NCBI GenBank assembly: GCA_964424545.1
Contig: CAYRJN010000245.1
Location: 1 to 5,015 of the forward strand
Length of the DNA stretch: 5,015 bases
Origin: JAUVIB01 sp964424545
GTDB taxonomy: Bacteria > Calditrichota > Calditrichia > Calditrichales > Calditrichaceae
Reading direction: 5' to 3'
Under the pieces are notes generated by a model. It was not told the origin of the DNA. It saw only the letters and a program-made list of their open reading frames with translations, and did no database searches. Position numbers and translations under genes: made by a program. Below, one piece after another: positions 1-5,015 of the stretch (within the stretch, counting starts at the first letter, position 1; each line of letters starts with the position of its first letter).

Positions 1-118
1 AATAACAAAGTTTTTTCGCTTTAAAAAGTACCAAATCGCCTGAACCAATACATTTAAATTATAAAGAGAAGCATTTTTAATACAAAAGTAGTCATATAAT
101 TTTTGGGACTAAAAAACA

Positions 119-147
119 TTGCATTTAAAAGAATATAGATTTATATT
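119..147 (+). promoter_or_regulatory. Probable promoter of the toxin-antitoxin pair
   Basis: A TTGCAT box (119-124) and a TATATT box (142-147) are separated by 17 bp, which is sigma-70-like spacing. The -10 box matches TATAAT at five of six positions and the -35 box is weak. Transcription would begin near 153-155, leaving an untranslated leader of about 22-24 nt before the ATG at 177. That geometry argues against the GTG at 150 as the antitoxin start. A second TATAAT at 95-100 has no convincing -35 box. Confidence 0.4.
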
Positions 148-163
148 ATGTGCACACATATAA
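141..163. promoter_or_regulatory. Candidate autoregulatory operator (inverted repeat)
   Basis: TATGTG (147-152) and CACATA (155-160) form a 6-bp inverted repeat around a CA centre. If three bases are looped out of the left arm, the symmetry extends to TTAT at 141-144 and ATAA at 160-163. The site overlaps the putative -10 box and transcription start. In VapBC systems the antitoxin, or the toxin-antitoxin complex, usually binds such palindromes to repress its own operon. Operator function here is inferred from position and symmetry only. Confidence 0.35.
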
Positions 164-176
164 CACGGTTAAGAAT

Positions 177-410
177 ATGAATATTACTCTTTCCGCCGAT
201 GAAAAATTGATAAAAAAAGCGCGCGATTATGCCAATAGACATAATACTTCTTTAAACGCTTTGGTGCGCGATTTTCTGAAAGAAATCGTTAATGATAGGG
301 ATGCGCAAAAAGCAGCCGATGAATTCGAGATGATCGCCCTCACATACGGCGGCAATTCCAAACGGTCAGCTTCTTCCAAGGGAAAAAATGAATCGAAAGG
401 CGCGTCATAA
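177..410 (+). CDS. VapB-like antitoxin (DUF6364-type / ribbon-helix-helix-like)
   Basis: This 77-residue protein begins MNITLSADEKLIKKAR, a beta-strand followed by a helix. Next comes a second helix with the typical 'ANRHNTSLNALVRDFLKEI' pattern, about residues 19-38. This is the fold pattern of small antitoxins that bind DNA as dimers and pair with PIN-domain toxins. The C-terminal part, from about residue 40, is charged and rich in Lys and Ser, as expected of a flexible toxin-neutralising tail. The same frame is open back to a GTG at 150, but that codon sits inside the promoter/operator and the conserved N-terminus starts at the ATG at 177. No strong Shine-Dalgarno is seen before it. The stop overlaps the next gene's ATG by one base (TAATG), implying translational coupling. 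The antitoxin role is inferred from fold pattern plus neighbour. Confidence 0.75.
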   Translation: MNITLSADEKLIKKARDYANRHNTSLNALVRDFLKEIVNDRDAQKAADEFEMIALTYGGNSKRSASSKGKNESKGAS

Positions 411-820
411 TGGCGGATAAAATCTTTATTGACGCCGATATTTTTGTTGCCGCAAACGATAAAAGCAATTTCTCTAAGCAGACTAAAGCAATTAATGTCA
501 TCAAGCAATTAATGAAAAAAGGAGGTGGAGTCATATCGACGCAGGTAATGCAGGAATATGCACAAACGGCATCTGAAAGGTTAAGGCAAAAACAAAGCGC
601 CGTTTTGCGGCAGTTAAAAATATTAGAATCGTTCGAAGTTATCAATCAGACGCCTTCACAGGTACAGCGCGCGTTTGAACTTATGCATCTTTATGAAATA
701 TCTTTTGCCGACGCTCAGGTTATCAGCGCGGCCGAACAAGCGAATTGTCTGGAAATATATTCGCAAAGTTTAAAGACGCAACCTTTTTATTCGGGAATTA
801 AAATTAGTAATCCCATATAA
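410..820 (+). CDS. PIN-domain protein, VapC-like toxin ribonuclease (possibly weakened active site)
   Basis: This 136-residue protein has the usual PIN/VapC length. The N-terminal strand reads FIDADIFVAAND with acidic D8 and D10. A central helix has QVMQEYAQT with E49, and a later helix has ISFADAQVISAAE with D101. These match three of the acidic positions that bind Mg2+ or Mn2+ in PIN ribonucleases. The C-terminal strand ends GIKISNPI, the normal 'v-x-NPF'-like ending of the family. Family members usually carry Glu-Asp just after the preceding strand (Y-S-E-D-L); here the positions read YSQSL, so Q119 and S120 replace the acidic pair. VapC toxins cut tRNA or rRNA and are blocked by the upstream antitoxin. 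The one-base overlap with the antitoxin gene supports this pairing. PIN assignment is firm; whether the enzyme is fully active is uncertain. Confidence 0.85.
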   Translation: MADKIFIDADIFVAANDKSNFSKQTKAINVIKQLMKKGGGVISTQVMQEYAQTASERLRQKQSAVLRQLKILESFEVINQTPSQVQRAFELMHLYEISFADAQVISAAEQANCLEIYSQSLKTQPFYSGIKISNPI

Positions 821-884
821 AACATATCAGCAAAAATAGTCGTATTTAAAATATATATATTCCTACCTTTACAATATCGATTGT

Positions 885-930
885 CAAAAGAAGCATTAAA
901 TGCTTGGACATTCACTTGTTTTGTCTTTTT
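885..930 (+). terminator. Weak hairpin region, possible terminator of the toxin-antitoxin operon
   Basis: AAGCAT (891-896) and ATGCTT (900-905) form a 6-bp stem with a TAA loop. An alternative outer pairing brings CAAAAGAAG (885-893) against CTTGTTTTG (915-923) with one mismatch. A run of five T follows at 926-930. The stems are AT-rich and the inner one is not directly followed by the T run, so this is a poor intrinsic terminator. It is the only structured candidate in the 254 bp between the toxin and sigma genes. The rest of that spacer is AT-rich with no coding potential I can support. Confidence 0.25.
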
Positions 931-1019
931 AAGGTGAAGGAACTGTCAGTGTGTTTTAATTAAACTGTTTGATACAAAGGTTGTTAAAAAAGCAAATTTA
1001 TAAAATTTTTTTATTTTTA

Positions 1020-1049
1020 TTGAATAATGTTCCCGATTATCTGTATAAT
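1020..1049 (+). promoter_or_regulatory. Sigma-70-type promoter of the sigma factor operon
   Basis: TTGAAT (1020-1025) and a perfect TATAAT (1044-1049) are separated by 18 bp. Transcription would begin near 1056, about 19 nt before the chosen ATG. The boxes are housekeeping-like, which suggests basal expression rather than recognition only by the encoded ECF sigma factor. Confidence 0.55.
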
Positions 1050-1065
1050 AGACAAACAACATTAC

Positions 1066-1071
1066 GGAGAG
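1066..1071 (+). promoter_or_regulatory. Ribosome binding site that decides the sigma factor start
   Basis: GGAGAG lies just before two adjacent ATG codons (1072 and 1075). The GGAG core is 5 nt from the ATG at 1075 and only 2 nt from the one at 1072, so 1075 is preferred. The in-frame ATG at 1027 would lie inside the promoter and has no comparable site. Confidence 0.55.
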
Positions 1072-1074
1072 ATG

Positions 1075-1632
1075 ATGAGCGAGGAGCAACAGGCCATTTT
1101 GGATTGCAAAGCCGGTCGAACAGAAAGTTATCGTTTTATTGTGGATAAATATAAGGTGCGCGCCTATCAAACGGCTTATTATTACACGGGAAACAGGGAA
1201 GATGCGCTGGATATTTCCCAGGAGGCCTTTTACCGCGCCTATCGGGCAATCCAACGTTTTGATATATCAAAGAATTTTTATACATGGTTTTATAAAATTT
1301 TAAAAAATCTTTGTATTAATTTTCTACGAAATAAAAAAAGCAGGCATACAATAAGCGGTTATTCCAAAGACGAGTCGTACATGCCGGAGATCGTTTCTGC
1401 GGAAGATGATCCGCAGACGGTTCTGGAGAAAAATGAGCGTTCCGTGTTAATCAAAAAAGCGCTTTCCGCTTTAAAAGATAAAGACCGCGATATTATAATA
1501 TTAAAAGATTTTCAGGATTTAAGTTATGCCGAGATTGCCGAAATACTGGAAATACCGCAGGGAAGCGTAATGTCGCGTTTATATTATGCGAGAAAAAAAT
1601 TAGTAAAAAAACTGGAGTTTTTAAATGAGTAA
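1075..1632 (+). CDS. ECF-type RNA polymerase sigma factor (sigma-70 family, RpoE-like)
   Basis: This 185-residue protein has the normal two-domain layout of extracytoplasmic-function sigma factors. Sigma region 2 (about residues 20-90) contains 'YYYTGNREDALDISQEAFYRAY' (split here as YYYTGNREDA and LDISQEAFYRAY) and the following FYTWFYKILKNLCINFLR helix, which bind core polymerase and the -10 element. A charged linker follows. Region 4 (about 125-180) has 'LKDFQDLSYAEIAEILEI' and 'PQGSVMSRLYYARKKL', the helix-turn-helix that reads the -35 element. There is no region 1.1 or region 3. The start is chosen from the ribosome binding site and promoter; the longer in-frame start at 1027 is unlikely. 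The last 8 bases overlap the anti-sigma gene, so the two are translationally coupled. The target regulon cannot be told from this window. Confidence 0.93.
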   Translation: MSEEQQAILDCKAGRTESYRFIVDKYKVRAYQTAYYYTGNREDALDISQEAFYRAYRAIQRFDISKNFYTWFYKILKNLCINFLRNKKSRHTISGYSKDESYMPEIVSAEDDPQTVLEKNERSVLIKKALSALKDKDRDIIILKDFQDLSYAEIAEILEIPQGSVMSRLYYARKKLVKKLEFLNE

Positions 1633-2083
1633 CAAATTGAGCTGTAAAGAGGCTCGTATATTAATGATGGGATTAATCGATAATGAGCTGACGGATAAAG
1701 AAAAACGGGATGTTTTGGATCATATCGAAACCTGCGCATCCTGTCGGGAGCGCTATAATTCATTTATTAAGCTAAAGGAAGAAGAGGGCAAAATGAAAGA
1801 GATGCCCCTATCCGAAGAGATATTTGACGAATATTGGACGCACATATATAATCGTATTGAAAGAGCAACGGGTTGGATAATACTATCCATCGGCGCTATA
1901 CTAACCTTTTCATATACGGCTTTTTTAAGTTTAAAAACATTTTTTTATGACGACAATAATCCGATAATTTTAAAATTGGGTGTGGCTTTTTTAATTTTTG
2001 GTATAATTATTGTTTTTGTTTCCGCATTGCGGGAAAAAATGCGTATCAGAAAAAGCGATAAATACAGGAGCATACAAAGATGA
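1625..2083 (+). CDS. Membrane anti-sigma factor with zf-HC2 (ZAS) zinc finger
   Basis: This 152-residue protein opens with a cytoplasmic zinc-binding anti-sigma domain. C7 is followed by H33-x3-C37-x2-C40 (HIETCASC), the canonical ZAS signature. A linker (about 44-82) leads to two hydrophobic helices at about 83-103 and 114-135. A basic cytoplasmic tail of about 17 residues ends the protein. Anti-sigma factors of this class clamp their cognate sigma factor and keep it off polymerase. Here the only segment outside the membrane is a loop of about 10 residues (KTFFYDDNNP), so there is no periplasmic sensor domain. GGAG at 1614-1617 lies 7 nt before the ATG. The start overlaps the sigma gene and the ATGA at 2080-2083 overlaps the next gene. 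The sigma partnership is inferred from the motif and adjacency and is strong. Confidence 0.88.
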   Translation: MSNKLSCKEARILMMGLIDNELTDKEKRDVLDHIETCASCRERYNSFIKLKEEEGKMKEMPLSEEIFDEYWTHIYNRIERATGWIILSIGAILTFSYTAFLSLKTFFYDDNNPIILKLGVAFLIFGIIIVFVSALREKMRIRKSDKYRSIQR

Positions 2084-2397
2084 TTTGCACAACAGCTAAT
2101 ACTATTCCGGAAAAAGAAATTGTAAAAACACTTGGCGTGGTTAAAGGAAATACGATTCGGGCGCGGAATGTGGGAAAAGATATTATGGCGGTTTTTAAAA
2201 ATCTGATCGGCGGAGAGATTGAGGAATATACCAAGTTAATAGGAGAGTCCCGAGAACAGGCTTATGACCGTATGATTAAAGAGGCCGAAAAATTGGGTGC
2301 GGATGGTATTATTGTCATTCGTATATCTACTTCTTATATAATGGCCAATGCAGCGGAAATTTTAGTTTACGGAACGGCCGTTATGTTCAAAGAATAA
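2080..2397 (+). CDS. YbjQ / UPF0145 family protein
   Basis: This 105-residue soluble protein has no signal peptide or membrane helix. It shows the family features: 'TLGVVKGNTIRARNVGKDI' near residues 17-35, then GGEIEEYTKLIGESREQAYDR-type sequence, and LGADGIIVIRISTS followed by AAEILVYGTAV near the C-terminus. The length matches stand-alone YbjQ proteins. The family has been called a putative heavy-metal-binding domain and is known to form ring-like oligomers, but its biochemical role is not established. AGGAG at 2066-2070 lies 9 nt before the ATG, and the start overlaps the anti-sigma stop (ATGA). Such tight coupling suggests it works with, or is controlled by, the sigma/anti-sigma pair. 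That link is inference. Confidence 0.88.
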   Translation: MICTTANTIPEKEIVKTLGVVKGNTIRARNVGKDIMAVFKNLIGGEIEEYTKLIGESREQAYDRMIKEAEKLGADGIIVIRISTSYIMANAAEILVYGTAVMFKE

Positions 2398-2424
2398 GAA
2401 TAAAACCTTCGGTTAATGATGACA

Positions 2425-3588
2425 TTAGAGCTTGTTTCTGCGGTTTTGTCTGAAAATATATAATCCGGATATCAAAGCAACGATAACTATGCCTATAAGT
2501 GAATAAAGAAGGATAAAAAAATCGGGATAATTTGCTTTGGAATCGGCCTTTCCGCCCGACGAACGAAAATTATTGGACGATACGGTCGGCGTTGAAGGGA
2601 TGGTATCGAATTTAACAATACCCTCTTTATATACAGAAAGCGGATTTTGCGCATTTTTACCTTTTTGTTTCGGCGCTATGGATAAAATCTGACTCATTTC
2701 CGATTTTATCATGGGATTTTCCACATCAAATCCCAATTGGCGCGAGATTTGCGCCTGCATATTTTTATCCCAACGCAGCGGAATCATTTTCCCAAGCATT
2801 ATGGAACGGTCAAGTCCACATTCACAATCGGCGCCGACGATAGCCAGTAAATTGAACAGATTATCTTTTGTTATTTTTTTGCCTTTTAAAACCTGTCCCA
2901 TACGTCTCCCGCGTCCGAATATAACAACCAATTGCGCTCCATAAAAATTGGGATCGATTTTTAAGCTCCAAAGCAAAACGCGTTCTTTGTCCAATTTCTT
3001 TTGAGATAACGTAAGCAGTTTAGGCGGGTTTTCGATGGGTTTGGGCATCAATTTCATGACTTTGGAAATATCTTTTATGACGGTCTTAACCATTTGCAAA
3101 ACACGCCTATTTTTTTCGCTGTTTTTTCCCTCGATAAATAAAACGGCGCCGTAATCATTTTTGGTAATTTTGTTGATCTTGTCGCGCAAAGGGGAAGAAA
3201 CCGCGCTTTCGATTAGACGCCAAAGATATCGGTTTAAATTATCGGATTGATAATCAAAAGGTAACCTTAGCGCATCACGATCGGGACTAACGAGAATGAG
3301 GGCGGGAAAAGTGGTAATGTTTAATTTTTCGATGTATTTTATCGCCGAATGATTTGTTTGCGTAATAATATTAATCGTTTCTGCTTTAACGTTTGCATCC
3401 AGAAATGCGGCGTAAGAAAGTTTTTCAAATGCGGAAATCATTTCGATTGATGTCTTATTATTTATCAATAAATACAGATCATACTCTGTTTTTCCGAGAT
3501 CGGTAAAACCGATATCGCGCACCGTATATTTACACGCGAGACCGTCATTGAAGGATAAAATAACGATTAACGGGATAATATATTTCAA
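2425..3588 (-). CDS. Exported membrane-anchored protein of unknown function, thioredoxin-like segment and CECG motif
   Basis: I do not recognise an established function for this 387-residue protein. It starts with a short signal-like segment (KYIIPLIVILSF) and a possible cleavage site at GLA-C (C19), followed by KYTVRDIGFTDLG. Residues about 36-112 look thioredoxin-like: a strand (YDLYLLIN), helices, then NITTFPALILVSPDRDAL with a likely cis-proline (P95), but there is no CxxC redox pair. A second alpha/beta segment spans about 145-235. GADCECGLDRS at 252-262 is a possible metal or redox site. A Ser/Pro/Lys-rich linker leads to a C-terminal membrane helix (about 357-379) and a basic tail. This predicts a large extracytoplasmic part anchored at its C-terminus. 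The first residue is encoded by TTG with no Shine-Dalgarno nearby. In-frame ATT codons at 3601-3603 and 3598-3600 lie downstream of GGGGA and are alternatives. It follows the esterase gene by 16 nt. Confidence 0.72.
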   Translation of the reverse strand: MKYIIPLIVILSFNDGLACKYTVRDIGFTDLGKTEYDLYLLINNKTSIEMISAFEKLSYAAFLDANVKAETINIITQTNHSAIKYIEKLNITTFPALILVSPDRDALRLPFDYQSDNLNRYLWRLIESAVSSPLRDKINKITKNDYGAVLFIEGKNSEKNRRVLQMVKTVIKDISKVMKLMPKPIENPPKLLTLSQKKLDKERVLLWSLKIDPNFYGAQLVVIFGRGRRMGQVLKGKKITKDNLFNLLAIVGADCECGLDRSIMLGKMIPLRWDKNMQAQISRQLGFDVENPMIKSEMSQILSIAPKQKGKNAQNPLSVYKEGIVKFDTIPSTPTVSSNNFRSSGGKADSKANYPDFFILLYSLIGIVIVALISGLYIFRQNRRNKL

Positions 3589-3604
3589 TAGGATTCGAAT
3601 AATA

Positions 3605-4696
3605 TTATTTTCCCCACAACTTATTTCTATTAATAAAAGAGATCAAACTATCAGCCATTATTTTTTGTTCTTCAACCCTTGGATGACCCGAAGAGTTTTT
3701 ATACGGAACAAATAAAGTGTAAATATTTTTATCATTTAACGATTTAACCGCATTTGTTACATATTGCGGCCATACAGAACCTTTTCTGGTAATATCCATA
3801 TTGCCCAGCATACAAATGATGGCCGCTTTCGGATATTTTTTCCGTATTGTTTTTACAAATTTGCGATATTCTGTGATGATAAATTTACTATCGGGTTTTT
3901 TTGTTCCGAAACGATGTATGAATTCTTCAAATTGCGGCCGCTCAGTCAACCAGGAGTCATTCTGGAATAGATTAATAACGACAATATCGGGTTGTAATTT
4001 GGAAAAATCCCATTGACTTGTGGAATCGGCGGGATTTAAACGGTAATACATCTCTTTCATGATTTGCGGAAACCAGCTAATGGTAATGCCGATACCGCTA
4101 CGGGCAATACAGGAATAATTCGCTTTAAAATGGCGCGCCGTCATAGCCGCATAACTATTGTAATTATCGGTATAGATAGAATCGGGACGATCCTTGCCTG
4201 AATAATCTTCCACGGCATATCCGGCGGTTATGGAATTGCCGTAAAATTCGATCATTTTTTTTCTATGAGGAAGTTTAAAAACTTGCGCTGCGCCATTAAG
4301 TTGGAATCCGTAAAAAGATGTTTTACCTTGCGTCCATTCGGTGCGCTTAAAGAGTTGAACCGTATGAGTATCTAAAGGCAGGCCGGATGCTAAAATATAC
4401 ATTTTTTTTGTAGAATCAGGATGTAGCAAAACGATGCTATCACCGTCTATAATGATATTGAAATAATTATTTCCCTTTTCGTCTTTTATCAAAGCTTTGA
4501 TTCCGACGCCTTTAAATTTTATGGCAACCGAAGAGCCCGACCAGTATAATTCGGAAACGGAATCGGTATGAGTAACGCGTCCCATGTATTCGAGATTGTC
4601 GTTATTCGCCGGAATAAACTTCGGAGTATCATTACGCTTAGAACAGGCCGCAACAACTATAAACAGAGCGATAGTCAAAAATTTAATGTTTTTCAT
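3605..4696 (-). CDS. SGNH/GDSL esterase, carbohydrate esterase family 2-like, lipoprotein
   Basis: This 363-residue protein has a lipoprotein signal peptide ending in VVAAC (lipobox V15-A16-A17-C18), so it should be lipid-anchored in the envelope. Residues about 35-140 form a beta-rich N-terminal domain typical of CE2 enzymes. The SGNH hydrolase domain follows: MIEFYGNSITAGY carries the nucleophile S155, ARSGIGI has G201, INLFQND has N246, and SSGHPRVEEQ has the catalytic H338. CE2 enzymes remove acetyl groups from xylan, glucomannan or other sugars; the substrate here is unknown. No acidic residue sits just before H338, so catalysis may rely on a Ser-His dyad, as described for some CE2 members. 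A purine-rich GGAAAGAAG lies just before the ATG. It appears co-transcribed with the flanking ABC ATPase and membrane protein. Confidence 0.85.
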   Translation of the reverse strand: MKNIKFLTIALFIVVAACSKRNDTPKFIPANNDNLEYMGRVTHTDSVSELYWSGSSVAIKFKGVGIKALIKDEKGNNYFNIIIDGDSIVLLHPDSTKKMYILASGLPLDTHTVQLFKRTEWTQGKTSFYGFQLNGAAQVFKLPHRKKMIEFYGNSITAGYAVEDYSGKDRPDSIYTDNYNSYAAMTARHFKANYSCIARSGIGITISWFPQIMKEMYYRLNPADSTSQWDFSKLQPDIVVINLFQNDSWLTERPQFEEFIHRFGTKKPDSKFIITEYRKFVKTIRKKYPKAAIICMLGNMDITRKGSVWPQYVTNAVKSLNDKNIYTLFVPYKNSSGHPRVEEQKIMADSLISFINRNKLWGK

Positions 4697-4736
4697 TTCA
4701 ACTTCTTTCCGTAATTAAATGATGGGATAAAATCAA

Positions 4737-5015
4737 CTATTTGTTAACGATTTTTCCATGCGACAGAGAAATGATACGATCGGCGTAACGGTCGGCATCA
4801 CGGCCGTGGGTAACAACGAGAACCGTACCGCCCTGTTTATGGAAATCAGATAGTATTTTAAAGGCCTGTTCGGCGTTTTCAGGATCAAGGTTGCCGGTCG
4901 GTTCGTCGGCGAGTATCAGTTGCGGTTTATTGATAATGGCCCTGGCAATGGCTGTGCGCTGTTTTTCGCCGGCGCTTAATTCAGCCGGATAGTGATTGAT
5001 ACGCTGCGAAAGGCC
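4737..5015 (-). CDS. ABC transporter ATP-binding protein, LolD/MacB type (C-terminal 92 residues)
   Basis: Only the C-terminal part lies in the window; the N-terminus with Walker A is beyond the right edge. Reading inward from the edge, the protein shows the signature motif LSAGEKQRTAIARAI, Walker B and D-loop LILADEPTGNLD, and the H-loop VVTHG. It ends with IISLSHGKIVNK before a TAG stop. The HYPAELSAGE...ADEPTGNLDP pattern is typical of the MacB/LolD/FtsE/YknY group, soluble ATPases that pair with a separate or fused four-helix permease of the MacB/LolCE kind. Such systems move lipoproteins, peptides or drugs, or drive mechanotransmission across the envelope. No permease gene is visible; it may lie upstream. 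The gap of 40 bp to the esterase shows no promoter, so the genes are probably one operon. Confidence 0.92.
   Translation of the reverse strand, partial: GLSQRINHYPAELSAGEKQRTAIARAIINKPQLILADEPTGNLDPENAEQAFKILSDFHKQGGTVLVVTHGRDADRYADRIISLSHGKIVNK

Noticed and set aside
2..43. Tail of an upstream + strand gene (13 open codons ending in TGA at 41-43)
   Set aside because: Too short to show any family feature; a chance open stretch is equally likely. The first 118 bases hold nothing else I can support.
150..176. GTG at 150 as the antitoxin start, adding nine residues
   Set aside because: It lies at the end of the putative -10 box and inside the inverted repeat, and family similarity begins at the ATG at 177.
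955..964. Perfect palindrome TTTAATTAAA as an operator
   Set aside because: Such short all-AT palindromes are expected by chance in this AT-rich spacer and it is well upstream of the promoter.
939..974. GGAACTG as an ECF-type -35 element for autoregulation of the sigma operon
   Set aside because: The nearest plausible -10 (TTTGA at 968-972) is about 22 bp away, beyond the usual 15-17 bp, and a good sigma-70 promoter lies downstream.
1027..1074. ATG at 1027 as the sigma factor start
   Set aside because: It falls between the promoter boxes, has no Shine-Dalgarno, and adds residues not expected in ECF sigma factors.
2404..2414. AACC-TTC-GGTT hairpin as a bidirectional terminator
   Set aside because: The stem is only 4 bp and no T run follows on either strand.
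2711..2944. Small + strand open frame opposite the membrane protein gene
   Set aside because: It is antisense to a long gene with clear domain structure and has no ribosome binding site or recognisable features.

Overview
The window reads as AT-rich chromosomal DNA (roughly 35-40% GC by eye) from a Gram-negative-type bacterium. The diderm cell plan is inferred from a predicted lipoprotein with a clear lipobox and a LolD/MacB-type ABC ATPase. Sigma-70-like promoter boxes and Shine-Dalgarno sequences are visible. This does not favour the typical Bacteroidota promoter (TAnnTTTG), but the phylum cannot be fixed from this sequence; an FCB- or PVC-superphylum member is a weak guess.

Left (1-1074): a two-gene toxin-antitoxin cassette on the + strand. 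It has a small VapB-like antitoxin whose stop codon overlaps the start of a PIN-domain (VapC-like) protein. A promoter and an inverted repeat that could be the autoregulatory operator precede it. A 254-bp AT-rich spacer follows, with a hairpin-prone segment and then the promoter of the next operon.

Middle (1075-2397): a tight + strand operon of three overlapping genes: an ECF-type sigma factor, a zinc-finger (ZAS/zf-HC2) membrane anti-sigma factor, and a YbjQ/UPF0145 family protein. The sigma and anti-sigma genes overlap by 8 nt, and the anti-sigma and YbjQ genes overlap by ATGA. The module looks like a signalling unit in which the anti-sigma factor holds the sigma factor at the membrane. The anti-sigma has almost no extracytoplasmic domain, so its signal may be intramembrane or cytoplasmic, and YbjQ is a candidate partner.

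Right (2425-5015, - strand): a convergent, apparently co-transcribed set read right to left. It contains the C-terminal 92 residues of an ABC transporter ATPase (cut by the window edge), a lipoprotein SGNH esterase of carbohydrate esterase family 2 type, and a 387-residue exported protein. The last has a C-terminal membrane anchor, a thioredoxin-like segment without a CxxC, and a Cys-Glu-Cys-Gly motif. It has no confidently assigned function and probably starts at a non-ATG codon. Only 27 bp without a strong terminator separate this set from the sigma operon.

No rRNA, tRNA, CRISPR array, insertion sequence or phage gene was seen. The least-explained parts are the 387-residue protein with its ABC/esterase neighbours, and the sigma/anti-sigma/YbjQ operon.
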